Below, piece by piece: positions 24,187 to 38,194 of a stretch of DNA of 64,000 nucleotides (positions within the stretch are counted from its first letter, which is position 1; each line of letters starts with the position of its first letter). Below the pieces are notes generated by a model, which saw only the letters and a list, made by a program, of their open reading frames with translations, had not been told where the DNA came from and ran no database searches. Made by a program: the position numbers and the translations under genes. The DNA is from Opisthorchis felineus (taxonomy: Eukaryota; Platyhelminthes; Trematoda; Opisthorchiida; Opisthorchiidae): NCBI GenBank assembly GCA_004794785.1, contig SJOL01004394.1, positions 124,001 through 188,000 of the forward strand, in the 5' to 3' direction.

Positions 24187-24319
24187 TTCCCCTTGAATGA
24201 CTCCTCACTGACATACAGCATTCCCGTGTAATAAACGCATGATTTGAATCGTCGTAGTGCCTCGCTATCCAATATAGCTAGGTTTCGGTCCTTTCCAAAG
24301 ATTGATTCTTCTGTGCAAT
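24187..24319 (-). CDS. EGFR: EGF-receptor-like tyrosine kinase, exon for the start of L domain 2 (fourth in window)
   Basis: Encodes residues 122-164 plus split codons: CTEESIFGKD, then NLAILDSEALRRFKSCVYYT and GMLYVSEESFKG. This fits the family opening of L domain 2, C-x-G...L-x-I...NI-x2-F-x2-C-x2-I-x-G-x-L-x-I-x4-F-x-G. The acceptor is CACTTTAG beside 24319. The donor is GTGAGT beside 24187. The incoming phase 1 codon (C+AT, His) and outgoing phase 2 codon (AA+C, Asn) both agree with the neighbours. It lacks an internal Met start, so it is visible only by homology and splice logic. Confidence 0.92.
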
Positions 24320-24531
24320 CTAAAGTGTAAAAGAATGTTTTTAGCTTTGTCAAAACAGCAGCCAGACAGTACTGTATTCATTAACACGTTACCTGAAGCC
24401 TAAGTTTTGATAAACTTCAAGGAACTTCTTAAGACAGATTGAAAGTATAAACATTTTTCTAAAGTGTATTGCATTGCCAAGACTTTGAACTTAAATAATT
24501 CTATGCCACGGATATGCATGTTAGAATGAAG

Positions 24532-24691
24532 CGTCTTTTGATGCCTAGCAGCCATAACATCCGAAGGAAGCACGAGGACTGAGATAGCCCCTGGTTGCCC
24601 GGACCTAGACAGGAGTTGAGGTTGGGTTCGAACCAAGAACCTTCCGGTTAATAAATTCGTGCCTAAACAACTGAGCTATGTCGATGGCCGC
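24532..24691 (-). mobile_element. tRNA-derived SINE copy
   Basis: On the minus strand the head reads CATAGCTCAGTTGTTTAGGC (A box) and GGTTCGAACCC (perfect B-box core). These are followed by the shared body with TCTAGGTCCGGGCAACCAGG and TCTCAGTCCTCGTGCTTCC. The head is more complete than in the 2.4 kb copy. Confidence 0.85.
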
Positions 24692-25977
24692 TTCTTCGCT
24701 GCTTTTCAGTCATCCTATCCACTTGGAAAAATTGCCGGCGATTGTATAACTGCATCCAGATAGTGGGGAATTGCTCAAGAAATCAGCCTGTTGTAGTTGA
24801 GCGAATACCAACATCTGAGCTTAGTCAGTCTGCAAATCACTCACTTGCCACTTTGAGTAATCCACAAGATATGTGACATTCGTACACTGCACTGATCTTC
24901 CTGATGACCATAAAGATTATAAGTCAATTATTCACACTAGAAACAGTAACAAGTTCAAAATTTTGCTATTGTTCCATTGATCGAATGACTGATTGACCGA
25001 TATGTTATGTTACTGCGTGACTGGGTTTAGTGTTTCTGTTTCTTAGGACACCTTCAATCAAACAAAAGTACCCTCAAAACAAAGAGTTTTCAAAATTTTT
25101 CCTGGGTCACAGGTTGGATTCGGTCTATTTTTTGCTCTCCTTAGATAAGAGGAAAACATTAAGCCAGATTAGCTGGGTGTATTGGACGAATTTCTTCAGC
25201 TTAAGTCTTTAGTGAGACGACGGTTTGGGGTGGCCTCGGGATTCTTGAGATTACGTAATCTGATCACCTTAGCCAGGTTCCACGACAAGAGGTATATTAT
25301 CAGAGATTGTATCCTAGTTACCTTGTGGGTTAGGTGGGCTAAAGCAAAACTCTGGATCTTGCCTCTACATGTAAGTCACTTTAGGCAGTGTTTTCTTGTC
25401 CACTTAGACAAGTGCTCATCTAGGTGCCACCCAATACGCACTTGAATTAATGAACAACCATCGATGATGTCAGTACTGGCAGTTTGTTCATACTTTGCAC
25501 ATCTACAAGATAAGATACTGTGAATAGGCATCAAAGTTCATTGACATTGAACTTTGATCTACCTCCCCTTCCATACCCGCCTTACTCTAACTGGTTCACT
25601 TTTGTTTCACATAATCCTATATTTGACCTGCACCAGCTAGAAGAGGAATAAGTGAAAAAAATTCCTATACTGCTAAAACCCGATCTAATATCACATTGCC
25701 AAATAACTGAAAGGTGAAAAACTCTCCGCGATCCATTAACCTTTCTGCACCAAAAATTCAGGTACGTTTCACATCATCAGTGTGGCCATCACAAAACTTT
25801 GCATCCTATGTTTTAGTCAAGACACCGTGGTTCGTCTGGGGGTTGTGTGTTCCACTGATACATGTGAAAATTAATTGCACTGTAAGGGAGAACATCCCTT
25901 GAGGACTAACACCTTGGTATTGTTTGGATGTAACAAGCAGTTAAATTGGCAAATGTCTGAAGACTGACAGCTCTAAC

Positions 25978-26017
25978 TGCATATATATGTACATATACAT
26001 ACATATATATATATAAA
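25978..26017. repeat. TA-rich microsatellite
   Basis: Imperfect TATA/TACA repeats ending in a TATATATATATA run. Confidence 0.85.
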
Positions 26018-26344
26018 CAGGTGGTTACCTGTATCTTCTAAGACACCTCATCCCGATTAAAAAACCTGCTAAGTTAATACGCTGTTCAGAAGTATTGCTG
26101 CAAGAAAACCAAGGGGAAACTAGTGCAGGTCTCGAGTGACAGAATGAAAAGTTACATAGGAAGTATTATGGACTGTATAAAATCGCCAGGAAAAGTGGAT
26201 TTCAGGACACCTAAGGAATTGTTGATGATGTTAAGAGGTTTGGAAATCTTCGGCTGAAATTTCGACCTGTAAGTGTAGCTGGTCTACACTGGAAAACCTA
26301 AAAGCACTGGACAGCCGTTTCCTCCTTATTGAGAATCATCAGCA

Positions 26345-26440
26345 GTGTGCAACTCATGAAGCTCTGGGGAGCCTCGAACCCTCGATATTCCGGCTAGTAG
26401 TCTGAATACTTAACAGTTCGGCCACGAAACGCTGATCAGC
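26345..26440 (-). mobile_element. second tRNA-like retroposon (Leu/Ser-like head)
   Basis: The minus strand reads CGTGGCCGAACTGTTAAGTA (like the TGGCCGAGTGGTTAAG A box of Leu/Ser tRNAs) and GAGGGTTCGAGGCTCCCC (B box). The anticodon arm does not fold convincingly, so it is called a tRNA-derived pseudogene or SINE, distinct from the family at 49 kb. Confidence 0.55.
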
Positions 26441-27281
26441 TTTGTGATCAGTCGATCAAGGTGCTGTAGCCAAATCTGTGTACCAGAGGACCTGTCTTGG
26501 ATAGTTGCCTTAAGAAAGCTTTAAGATCTCATTATTTTCATTTGAACAAGGGTGCATAAACTTTTCTGAGTGAGAGTCCGCTTCTTAAATAAGGCATAAA
26601 GGTTTACATGCGGAACAGATACAGTATCTATCGGACGAAAGAAACCCGTTTCCATAATAATATTCCCATTAGGTTTTTTTCTGTAGCTATGCTCTGTTGA
26701 TATGTTTCAAGACGTGTGGATTAAAGCACCAAGATTATTGGAAATCCATTTTTTTAAAAACTGACTGACGATGGCACTAACACCTTCCGGGACTTGCACC
26801 ACCGACGGCATGGAATCCATTGTGTCGAACAAACCACAGGGTACCGTAACTTGAAATGGAGCTACCGTAATACTTACGTGAAAACGGTTTGAGAAGTCTG
26901 ATGAAAAATTTCGCGACGAAATGTGAGTAGATGTTCATTCATACACTGGTTGCTACGCAACACCCATAACAATCCCAGCTGGTTCCCGGGTGATAATAGG
27001 TCGAGCAACATTCTTTCGTAGCTGAAACCATTGAGACTATAGTTCTAATGCTCAACTGGGTAGAGTATTTTTAATACTTTTATGTAGATGCAGAATAAAT
27101 TAGACCGAAACTATAACTACACAAACTTGTTTCAGGAAAGTGTTATACGATCAATTAAGAAGCATTAGAGAATTTCGAGGCGAATCCATAAGATAGGAAG
27201 CATAAAGAATCATGGCAGCTGTCATTCTAAGCCAATCCCAAAGGACCTTTTCGTTGCTGTGATCAAAACGGAGAAACTCAC

Positions 27282-27389
27282 GTTCCGGACATCCACTAAG
27301 TGGGCAGACTTGACAGGTTCCATTGACAGGAATTTCCTTCTTTAGGTTGCATTCGATAACACAATATGTGTTGGATTTCAGGAAAGGAG
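27282..27389 (-). CDS. EGFR: EGF-receptor-like tyrosine kinase, exon for the end of cysteine-rich domain II (third in window)
   Basis: Encodes residues 86-120 plus split codons: PFLKSNTYCVIECNLKKEIP, then NGTCQVCPLSGCPE. Cysteine spacing C-x3-C-x11-C-x2-C-x4-C matches the human segment from the CVRAC motif to CKKCEGPC. The acceptor is a CACTTAG site beside 27389 with a moderate pyrimidine tract. The donor is GTGAGT beside 27282. Entry phase 1 (G+CT, Ala) and exit phase 1 (C+AT, His) agree with the flanking exons. Confidence 0.92.
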
Positions 27390-28658
27390 CTAAGTGGTTA
27401 AAAATGACAGGGCAAATTCAAAGAGAAAATCATCAAAGCTTAAGTGAAACATTCAATCCTATTACTTAGTAACCGGAGGTACTAGGAGAACGAGATTGAA
27501 ATGCTTGCATCTGTCATTCTTCTCCTGGAATACAGAGCAACCATGAGCGCAGAATTATTAGTTTGGGGTTCTTACAAAGAAATTGGTTATGACCTCACCT
27601 ACTTGAGCCATTATCAGTGTTCATAGCCTTTTGTCTATCTGGTTTCTTGTATAAAACCTTAGGTTATTGATCACCGGGAAAGCTTATTATAATGGGTAGG
27701 GTGAATCATCAAGATATGCGTTGGAATGATTCTCGATCGTTGGCATCTGTTTATCCCTTCTGCAAACATTTAAGAGAGGGAGGTGTGGTACTGGGAGCAA
27801 CTTGCAATAAAACTGAAATTCGGTGATCCTGGATAAAACTGACAAACTATTAATTTCTTCAACTTCATTCCTGTTTCTAGTGCAAACCCTTTCGGCGAAC
27901 TTTTCACAGTTTAATTGGATCCAAACCAAACTGGCACTACTATATAAACGCTACTCTGTCGGTCACCCCAAGCTAAACATGGAACGAGTTATATTTCGTA
28001 CCACCACCGGAACACTTCCAAACTAGTGGACTGTCGTCCACATAAGCACAGTAAAGTAGGCAGAGTGTCTCAGGTGGATTAACCGGGGCAACCGATGCAC
28101 GTGGAGTACACTTTAAAAACTGACTTTCATGATTTTATTCTCCTTTCTTCATTAGACATTATAACTGCCTAGGCGCCGTTGAAGTTTCGTTCACACGTAT
28201 AACTGTTATATTTTGTTTTCCACACTCGACTGTACAGACTCCTGTAACCATGCGTAATCTCTTAATTCTGAATAGAAATATAAATATCCAGGGAGCTGAA
28301 AACTAATCCCGATGGCAGTTTACATAGATCAGTGAAAAGGTTTCATCATCATCGTGCTAAGATTCTACCTAATACCATTCGCCCAGGGAATGGAAATTAG
28401 TGGATTCTTTCTGTCCCCCATATCACACATCATGAGGAAACACACCATGCCGAATTACGGGTTGTATATTACGGTTGTAGTTTAGCTACCTCACAATGGA
28501 GTACACTCTGGTNAATTTCTTTTCAAAAATTTGAACTACTAAACTTTGCGCCCTTTCAGCCATGTTGCGCCTCAATCCACAAAGGCCGCGCTTCTTGCCC
28601 ATTGGCCAGTTGGGCTTTGTGTGCGCCAGCGAATTTAATGTTCCCCAAGGTCGCTCAC

Positions 28659-28680
28659 AATATATATATATATATATATG
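28659..28680. repeat. (AT)n microsatellite
   Basis: About ten AT units, read directly. Confidence 0.9.
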
Positions 28681-29928
28681 CGTTGATATATATGAGACAT
28701 AATTCAGGTTCCAGGAGCGTTATCTCGAGATCATTTGCGAACCGAGGATTTTTACACTTGGCTTACCGGAAAACGCTGGACACTGGACTTCTTCTGGATA
28801 CTTCTTGATAGAACGGCGATTGCGTAATTTTGCACTAGGCTTCAAAGTGGATCTCAGACAGACCTACAGTTCCAATAGAGTTCGGACGGATTTCAAAATG
28901 GTCTTCGTGATCCATGGCTTTTGAGGGTCCAAAATGTGCACACGTGGCTTATTTGGCTTCTATGCGGTGCTTGAAGAACATCCGGAGTGAGTAGAAGTAT
29001 TCTCTTCTGAGGACAGTTGGTTAATTTTACAGCGACAAGAGTGATAAGCACTGTATGATACCCATGCAAATATCACAGAACGTTTGAATGGCTTAAAAGT
29101 ATCGTTTATCGTCCTTTGTTTGGGGCGCCGAGGTATCTTCGATCGCATTAGCCAATCGTCTGATTTCCCAAGTATTTAACAGGCACTGTTGACCATTTTG
29201 TGGACCGAAGCTAAACCACATATACAACCTGAGAGACCCCAGAATAAACTAAGCTAGCGTTTTGGAGTTTCCATGTCCCAGTCGATCTGTAGCGGATTTG
29301 ATATTTGCAACACTTTATCACAGCTACTGCACCTAATTTTCGTTTATATACATTTACCTATATGCATAAATACCCCCAGAGGAGGTCCATCTGAAGATAG
29401 TTCACTTCCACTGAAGGGTAGAAGTTGGCAGTTGTGGACAGTGGCTGAAACATTGAACGCTTGAGCGTCGTCAGTAAATTGCAAGTAATTTCCACTTAGA
29501 AAAGTGGAATGCCGCGTATAAGATAATAAGGCCCAAGTAAATCCGGAGAATTTATTGAGCAGTTTACATAATCGAGGGAGGAACGCACTAAGGCCCATTG
29601 AGAGTCACCAAAGCATCTAAGCACGACATAATGGTAGGTAGCAATGGCATTTGGCTCTCTTAGGGTACTGGCATCTACCGGCAGCTTCTGTGTTTTCCAG
29701 TAAAACACCAAAACTTTCCTCTAGAAAAGCCAGAGGATATTGATAATTTTCTCTGGCTTATCTTGTCCCTTTCAGTGCTGGCAGCATCACAGTAGTATCA
29801 ATAGCAAGCAACAGATTAATGCAACTCACTGTCCCCATCAGCTTGAAGAAGGAGTCGGTCACGTTGTGAAGCGAATAAACGAGACACGGGAAAATCATGT
29901 CACTCAGCTTGTAATCATTCATTAATTC

Positions 29929-29985
29929 GTCCATTCATTCATTCATTCATTTATTCATTCGCTCAGTCATTCATTCATTCACTGT
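29929..29985. repeat. (ATTC)n microsatellite
   Basis: Imperfect tandem ATTC/ATTT units over about 55 bases. Confidence 0.9.
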
Positions 29986-30322
29986 CATTGTTATTGAATC
30001 CGTCTTGTTGAGGCATCTGCTAATGGGTATTCCTTAATGCCTTCATACATCACAGCCAAGTCAGTTTTGTCATCGGTCGCATTTTTGCTTTCAAAACAAA
30101 AAAGACCAAGCAACGTGCTTACAGATATAGATATATAAATACGCTGTTAGTAGACACTCCAAATGCTCCGAAATTATATGCGGTTCAGTGGTTTACAGTG
30201 GAAAATCAAGTGTAACATCACCGACAGAATGGAATCCATTACTTCAAATATTTAATCGGATGAAAAGATTTTCACACTTGAAGGTGCAATTTGATGTCCT
30301 GTTAACTCTACAGGCAGCTCAC

Positions 30323-30464
30323 CTGGACAGGTTTCCACACATGTATCATGAAAATTGTACTTGAATTCTGGGTTAGGTATAGTCCGACTATCTGCTCGAT
30401 TGACGATGAACTGCGGCGGACATTGACTGACACATTTACCATCGTTCTCTGCGTGTTTACAGGC
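30323..30464 (-). CDS. EGFR: EGF-receptor-like tyrosine kinase, exon for cysteine-rich domain II (second in window)
   Basis: Encodes residues 38-84 plus a split codon: ACKHAENDGKCVSQCPPQFI, then NPEFKYNFHDTCVETCP. This is the most recognisable EGFR segment here. Human EGFR has C-x7-C-x3-CPP-x-ML-x-NP...NPEGKYSFGATCVKKCP at the same place, the stretch that includes the dimerisation arm. The acceptor is TTGATTTCAG beside 30464, with entry at phase 0 directly after the NCR end of the previous exon, giving the expected C-x2-C. The donor is GTGAGC beside 30323, phase 1. Confidence 0.95.
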
Positions 30465-33400
30465 CTGAAATCAAGCAGTGTGGATAGTAAAGAATGGAAA
30501 TTGAACCAGGCTACGCCAGAAGATAACGGGCATGGATCTTTGCAAAACATGTTTGAAAACTCGGAAGCAAGATCATAGTCATTTTCAATCTTTCAGGTAG
30601 ATAAGTAATTTAAATTGAGAATAGACGCGCTAGTGAACCGTGCCGAGGACGCAAAGTCAGCTGGATAATCAATTTCAAATCCAAACAAACAGTTTAGGCC
30701 TGGATCCAACCTACATACTCACTATTGACAGTGAATCGTTGGTCAGTTTATAATCTACTGAAATGTCTCACCTACCATAGTATAAGTTGATTATTGGGGT
30801 GTTGTCAGTGCGGTACTTTAACCGATATTTTGCGCTACATTCGCACCATGGAAACAGAGGAAACGGCTCCAAATACGGAATTCGCACATGATATCTTACT
30901 CGCCCAAAGAGAAGGACGATGAATATGAAACATACACGTTATCCTGCGATCGAAAGTAATCGATTTCAGAATATCCTGTTAGGCTGTAAATTTGACTGGA
31001 GCAGAAATATGCCTTCCAGAAATCGTAGTTTAGGATTGTTTCCGTGTTTTTTTGTTGTTTTCAGTTGTCTAAGTTGAATGTAATCACAGGTTGTCCAGGG
31101 GATCTCGATTATTTTACATCATATGTAGTCACATTAACTTCTTTGTACCAAAAAAGGGATTTTTCGACGGATTCTTATAGTATACCAGGTTAGAAAACGG
31201 ATAGTTAAGACCGATGAGCTCATAGTTACCCCTCTGTCCCACAAGATGGTCTTTGTCACGCACCAATACCCAAAGATAACGTTGCGTGACACTTGCAGAC
31301 TCTTCTTGCTAATGTAGCCAGTTCGGTAGCAACTTTTCATTTTTGGAGTCTGGTGTGCAATTTTCAGATGTCAACCAAATCATCCCACTGGTTGCTTTCC
31401 AGGGCATACCAAGCGTATTTACGCGCCGGTCGCGTCACTTACAATTTCAAAACACGATGATGGTTTCGTCCCTGTATGAGACAAAAGGTGGGGAGTGGTA
31501 CAACACCACATGACTCCATTAGGATCGCAATGTTTTTTGTGACGTTATTTAACGCACCAAACTGTAATGCAAAAGTAGCTTCAGGGAAATTCATATTGTG
31601 GAATTTTCGCAAAAGAGGAGATCCGGTCATTTGATGTTCGGCTCAACAGTATCTCAACAGAGATTCTGTAGACAAAATAATACATCAGCTTTGACAGGAG
31701 ACAAAGCCGCACAATGCAAACGATGAATGATCCGTTCGTGCTGAGCCTCTGTTGTAAGAATATGAAATCTAAGAAATATTCGTTGATCTAAAGGCACCTC
31801 GTGAGTTCGTGAACGACCAATGCCTGTGAAACTATAGTGTCGACTTAATATTGTCCTTCCCATTAAATAAAGCGAGTACCAAATTAAGCCTCGGGTAGTG
31901 CTTCACAATAGCACACTTAAGCATAAGTTTACTTAGATAGAAGTGGTAAGGACTTGAATCCTCAAAAGAGCTCTTTAAGAACGCATACATCCTGACTGAC
32001 GAAAATATTTTCTGCCTAAAGGATGAGCATTTACAATAACTTCAAAAATTAGTACGTCAAAATGGTGATCCACAACATTTACCAGTGGTACGTTGATTCG
32101 AATCCAGTTACCGCCCATAAAACTTATCATAGAAAGTTGCCATTAATAATAAACGATGTACAAATTACGTTCTTTTAGGAGCAATTTATTCCACCACTTT
32201 ATCACTGATGTTACGGAAGGCATTTAGGTTACAATTTAGAGACACTTTGATAAGAATACGTTGGTAGCTTTTCCGCTACTCGTATGTGGAAAGATAAAAA
32301 TATCTCTAATTAGCAATTTTAGGGCATTGCGAATATGTCTTTAAAATTTCATATGCGTACACTTTATGGTCTCTTTAAATCGACCGAAACCATGGAGTGG
32401 GCTGCTAAAAGATTGCAGGAAATCATGTGACCTCACGATGGTGACACCTATAACGGAAAACTGAGTTCCAACCACAGCAAACAATCTGTTTTTTTTCATT
32501 CTGAAGATACGTCTTCTAGGGAGTTGAGTTGGACTCATTATTTGAGTGCCTACTGACCATTAGATGACACATACTCAGTTTTTAGAAACCTGGTAGTCTC
32601 TCAGATTTCGTTTCTATTTCGGGTTTCGAAGAAGCTCGGTCAGAAAGTTGATGCCATTGAACCAGTGTATCACAATAAGATTTAAAAGAATGCCTTCTTA
32701 TTCCGAGGTTGATTTTAACCCTTTCTGGCCCCATATTTACTACTCAAACTTAATGACACCAAAGGACATCATCAAAATGATTGGTTACATTTTAAATCTC
32801 GCCCATGATAAGCACACGATGAAATGTCTTTAGTACACTTCATCAAGAGAGAAGGTGGGTCACAGTCAAGTTCACAGTGCTAGAATAACTGTACTAAGTG
32901 AAGTAATATGGAATGTACCAGATTTTCCATGGGAAGCTCGGCTGCTCTTCAAGTTGGTGTGGATTACTCTACCCATGCGACACATGGTTATTTGCTTACT
33001 TCTTTACCGAGTGTAAACCAAAAAGTTCGGTTACAATGGCTATAAGCTGGCCTTATTTAAGAGATATTACAGATTTCATTGTTTAAGGCGGAGCTGTTAA
33101 TAATACGCAATTTTACAATGATCTGTCACACAGACAAAAGTCCAAATATTATTAACCATTTTGAGATAAAAGTGGTGGTCTGATTTAGTTGAAATTAGTG
33201 TATTCCAAAACAGTTGCCTCAAATATCTTATAATGTCAAAGCTCCATGTAACCAGTTAGGTAATGGGGTGTGAACTATAGTGGTACGTTAGTCAGGTTCT
33301 TCACATATACAACCATCGCTTTGTCACCATCCTGCATTGTGAATGGACACTTTTTGTCATTCAGATCATCGCAGAGCATTCATCCCAGCATTGTTTACTG

Positions 33401-36400
33401 GAACTCTGTTTCGGTCTTCGAAATTCATGCGTCATCAAAAAACTTTCAACATCGAACTTGTCAGCACCGAATTTCCCGGTCACTCGTATGCGGCAGCGTG
33501 ATTTTGGACTAATCCTATTCTACCCTAGATATGACTTGTTTCAACGCCAGGAATTTCGGTCGTCATACTCACTCTCATATGTGGCTAAGAGTGCAAAAAC
33601 GGTTAGATAATTTGGGGTAGATTAAGTACCCGTTTTTACTTGGGCGCACGTGTTGGAAGCTGCTTTTGGATGGCTTCTCCCTCATTTTGTCGGACACACC
33701 GTCTTAGCCATTTTGCCTTAATCCAGCAAAGTACCCAGAAGCTTATCATGAGAAATTGGAGGTGTATTCTCTTCATCACTCCACTTATCACAGTTTTTGA
33801 TAGAAACAACCCTACTTGATGAAGTTCTGTAAGCCGTTCGTGTTAAGATGTGGAATTCGATCGAATTATGTAGTATTTAAGTGCTTTTAACGATTTGACC
33901 CCATATGCCGTGCAGAAACAGGCAGCTGAATTTATGCTGGCAGGGGGAACTTGCTACAATGTATTTCTATTACACCAGTTACTTTGGTTAGCTATTTAAT
34001 GCAGTAGTTTCATCAATGGTATCGTAGGTTTTCTAGGTGGAACTTGAGAAGTATAATTTTACATTACATCATCTAATTTGAATGTCGCTTCACTCGTGAA
34101 CCACAAGGATGTGCAAAGCATTGGCGGTTCTATACGCCAACCGATTGAAGCTCCGATGAACAAGCGGACGTACTGAATAACAATGACAGCATGACCAGAA
34201 ACACCAAAAGCAGTAATTACATCACGTATAAAAAGGTATCAGTCAGTGAGACAATCTATAAACGACAACTACCCGAAAGCAGCTTTTTGTACAGACTGAC
34301 GAAAGCAGCTACCCAGTTCCGCCTAACAATTGAGATCCGTCCCCATACTAATCTATGACACCGTCCAGCCAACTGTACCCCCTGAAAAGGACTAGAAAAC
34401 TTCTGGCTGCTTTTGCATACCGACTATTCAGTACACTTTTCCGGAAAGCAAAATAAAGAACACTGCATGATATGGCAACTGTTCCCGTTCTGCCTGTTAC
34501 GAGGTAAAATATTTAAACACTAGGTTTGACTCCACCGGTTTCATGTGGCACACATTTCTGGTACTGGTTAATGAGCCTGAGAAATGAGTTTTCCCACACA
34601 AGGTGTTTCCATGACTTGTGTGTATTTTATTGAATTCTCATATGCACCTTGAAGCATGGGCTTTGAGGTGGCTGTTCCAGACTTTCTGCATAACCACAAG
34701 AACACTTAAAATTATTAGTGGGTTGAACCACTCAACAACAGCCAGTTTTATGGCTCTTGAGTCAGTCACAATGGTGGAGCCCTTTAGGTAAATATGTCAC
34801 TGGAATTACGGCATTTCTGCCCTCTAGAAACAAAATATAGATATAAAACTGTTGAAAAATCTGCGAATGGATGACAGTCTAATAAAAATGGTGGAACTAT
34901 AGGAATTTTTTCAATGGCCCACGAAGATCGTGTAGATCGTGTGCATCAATGGTTGCTGTTCGCTGCCGTGGACCACCCACATGCTAGATAACACAATCTT
35001 AGCGCCGAAAACATTCGGAATACTTTACCAGTTGGAGAAATATTAACGCAATGGGCGCATTAGTTCTATAACGTCGTGTAACTGGCCTTTTCGGAAAGTT
35101 AAAATAATGCATAAAAATTTGAAAAAGTACGGAATCGCAGTGGTACACGTAGGGTTCACATTCCTCTGAATTCTATTCGGAACTTCATTAGTACAGATAA
35201 ATTATATTTAATTTTGATAGGACGGAAATAATAACTCCACTTTCTGCTCAGTTGCGAGGTATATTTCGTGGTTGAAATAATTGTGACTCCGCCATCATCA
35301 TGATCGAAAGGTGAAAATTGCCAGAATTCCAAATGCGAAACTTGGCATCATGATAAATTAGCTCCAAACTATATATGACAGATATTCTTTGTACGATAGT
35401 GGAATCGGAAAAGACTGATTGTACACCTCAAATAAACTCGAGATAGCAAATGACAGTAAAGAACAGACGGATTCTAAGGCCATAAAAAGAGTGGGCATTG
35501 CCTTTTTCAGCCACTAAACTTTCGCTGAAAACGGTCATTTTTCTCTATTATATTCGCAGTGAAAGAGCTAATTTTTAAATGAACTCAAGTGAAGAGATAA
35601 CAACTAAAACGTAGACAGACGCGGCATATTTCTTTAAAAATCGAATGAAGGGTGCGAGGGCCTCAAGGCTAAACATAAACTTAAAAGTTTAGTCGACTCC
35701 CTAATGAAAACTTTCTCATCACAAGGTACCGCTTTGACCGGGTTCTATGGGCGGCCTTTATTGGGAGCCCACTGTACCAGCAGTTGAAGTACATTACATT
35801 CTGGTCCGTATTGTCACATCATAATTAATATGCATCATACAGCTGCTGTCCTTCGTTGCTGACGCCTTTGTTCAAATAAGGTTAATAATTATAAACCTCA
35901 GTCTTTCGCCACGATGCATGACACAAAATCTTGCCGTCTTGCAGAGTGAAGCTGCGGATGTGTGTAGCTTATTTACCCGTTAAATTGATCCCTGGAAGCC
36001 AATCCGATTCGGGTGAGTATTCAGGCAAATTTAATATCAGTCAACCATTACAACTGCATCGAAAGATGATGGAAATAAACATGGATTACAGTCTGATTGT
36101 AAACCAGTAAGGAAAGATTAAAAATTATGGGTGTTTTGTCACTTATCATAAAATGAGCATGTGTAAAGAGACGTTATGCATTCCTGAGAGTTGTTTTCCG
36201 TTTTGATGTCCAAAACGCTTTTTTCTGCCGTGCTGTGTCCTGTGCATCATCGATTTGTTCGGGACAAGGACAATGACAGCCGATGAAACAGTTACAGTAA
36301 CAATAGTTTACCATTATATACGATTTCGGGAGGGCCAGACATCACATGACACCATTTGGCAGATTATTTACTCGTAACCGTTATCTGAATCTCTTCCTAT

Positions 36401-38194
36401 GTACATGTTTGGCTTATGGGTTTCAAACAACATCAAGCTTGGACTCGAATGGAAATCTCGACGGTACCGACAGTACCGACTGGTGATGTGTGCTGATTGA
36501 TTATTTCGTTCATCTCGATCAGTCTAACGAAAACAAAGGTGCAGTCCGAACCAGTTCCTTTCACTAGCACGGATAGAAGAAATATCCAGCTCAGCCGCAA
36601 GAAGACGATCATGCAAAGTGTGAATACAAAGTAGCCAGTAACAAAGTCGGACGGACAGGTAAGTGGCAGTGAAAGCTGTTATTATGTAATGAACACCACA
36701 GTAATCAAATATAATGTTCCGAAGCTTTTTGAGAGCATAGAATTGGATGATGAAGTATGATCAGCGTGGCTTTTCCTAACAGACAAAATCTTTCACTTTC
36801 GGTGGTGGATTCCGGGAAGAAGGCTCACGATCGACCGTTGACCAATCCACAGTAGCCGCTTGGCCATGTCGTGATCTGACTCAAACTTTTGAAGACACTG
36901 CTTGCATTGCTCGAAGGTGTACAACGGTAGACAGAATCCTAGTGGCTGACAGAATCCAAGCTGTTCCGCCAGTGCAGGACTCCTTTTAACTGCACTAGAA
37001 GTGAAGAATTAATTGGGAGGCAGATAAATGTGACAAACTACTTTCTTGCCTTTGGAGAGCAACTCCCCTAAGAACCTTGATAGGCTGTACCTGTGCGGAT
37101 ATGCATGCCCCATCTAGAGACGGAGCGTTTTGCTTTTAATGTCAGTGGCCCATTGGTCTCATCTAAATAGCTTTCATCGCATGTGTTTGAGTGACCGTAT
37201 CACTGCAAGTTTCAACTAAACGTTCAGGAGCACCCAATAAGATTCATCTCTCTTAATCTTTCAACTGATCTGGGCTGCAAATGTTTCTTGTCCTTTGAAC
37301 ACCTTTTTAACCAAATCACTGGTTGTACATCTGGATCGAAGTAAAAAAAGTATAAAAAAAAGAACCCACCGCTGCATGTGGATTCTGAAAAGATTGACCA
37401 CTCTAGGGAGAGGTACGGTAACCCGACATTCGTCAATGGCGTAGATGACATAGACTGTCCCTTCTTAGTGGTTTAGATGTCATGATCCGACGATCAGTAT
37501 GCGAGTTCACTAATTTGTCTGGGTCGTGGATATCCCAGCAGTATTAGGTGCCTAGAGCCTCCACGCTAGTAAAGGCATCCCTCACCCGCAAGGCATGTTC
37601 AGAACACCCCTTAACTTCTAAGTGTCATTATCTGAGTACAGAAATCATGTATCACACTTTGTGTTAGTGACACCTCCCAATAGCGGACGCCTCCATCAAA
37701 GATGCTTACTCAAGTAGAAGTATTGTAACCCTGTGAAAATCAGCCGGAACTGTTTGTTTTGACTCCTGATGAAACCCCATATAAAACGCAGTCGTTTAAT
37801 TTGATCTTCCAATCAACTTATCGTGATAATTTGCTTGTGAACAAGCAGTCAAGCAACATTATTTCATTCAATGGAAACTACTGGATGACGTGTCTTGACC
37901 AGAATATCACGAGTATTCTACGAAGCGAGTCAGCCTGCATCCAAGGGTGGTCATCTAAGCTTATTGGAAGGAAAACTCAGGTCATTCACCAAGCCGCAAC
38001 CGTAACTACATTGTTGTTAATGCGGATTGCACCACCGTCACATTGACTGAACAATATTGTGAAGCGACCGAACTGTTGTACCTGCCTACTTTGTCTTTGT
38101 GGGTCTAGTGGACACGGCAGCTAAGTGGCCAAACCGGCCAACATCAACTGGATATAAATGAGGCACTTTGAGTACCGGTAGGGGACTAAAATTC

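Larger units (their letters stand above)
24320..27281 (-). other. EGFR: EGFR intron, about 3.0 kb
   Basis: Phase 1 intron (donor GTGAGT beside 27282, acceptor TTTAG beside 24319). It carries a SINE (24532-24691), an AT-rich microsatellite (25978-26017) and a second, different tRNA-like retroposon (26345-26440). I see nothing recognisable in 24700-25970 or 26450-27281. Confidence 0.85.
27390..30322 (-). other. EGFR: EGFR intron, about 2.9 kb
   Basis: Phase 1 intron (donor GTGAGC beside 30323). It contains an AT microsatellite at 28659-28680 and an ATTC array at 29929-29985, plus one ambiguous base at 28513. No gene or named transposon was recognised in the remaining sequence. Confidence 0.85.

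Noticed and set aside
29929..29985. Tandem array considered as a CRISPR-like repeat
   Set aside because: The unit is four bases with no spacers: a simple microsatellite.
30308..30578. Frames of 76-80 codons over the 30.3 kb exon
   Set aside because: They are shadows of the receptor exon in other frames. The true frame gives the EGFR cysteine pattern.
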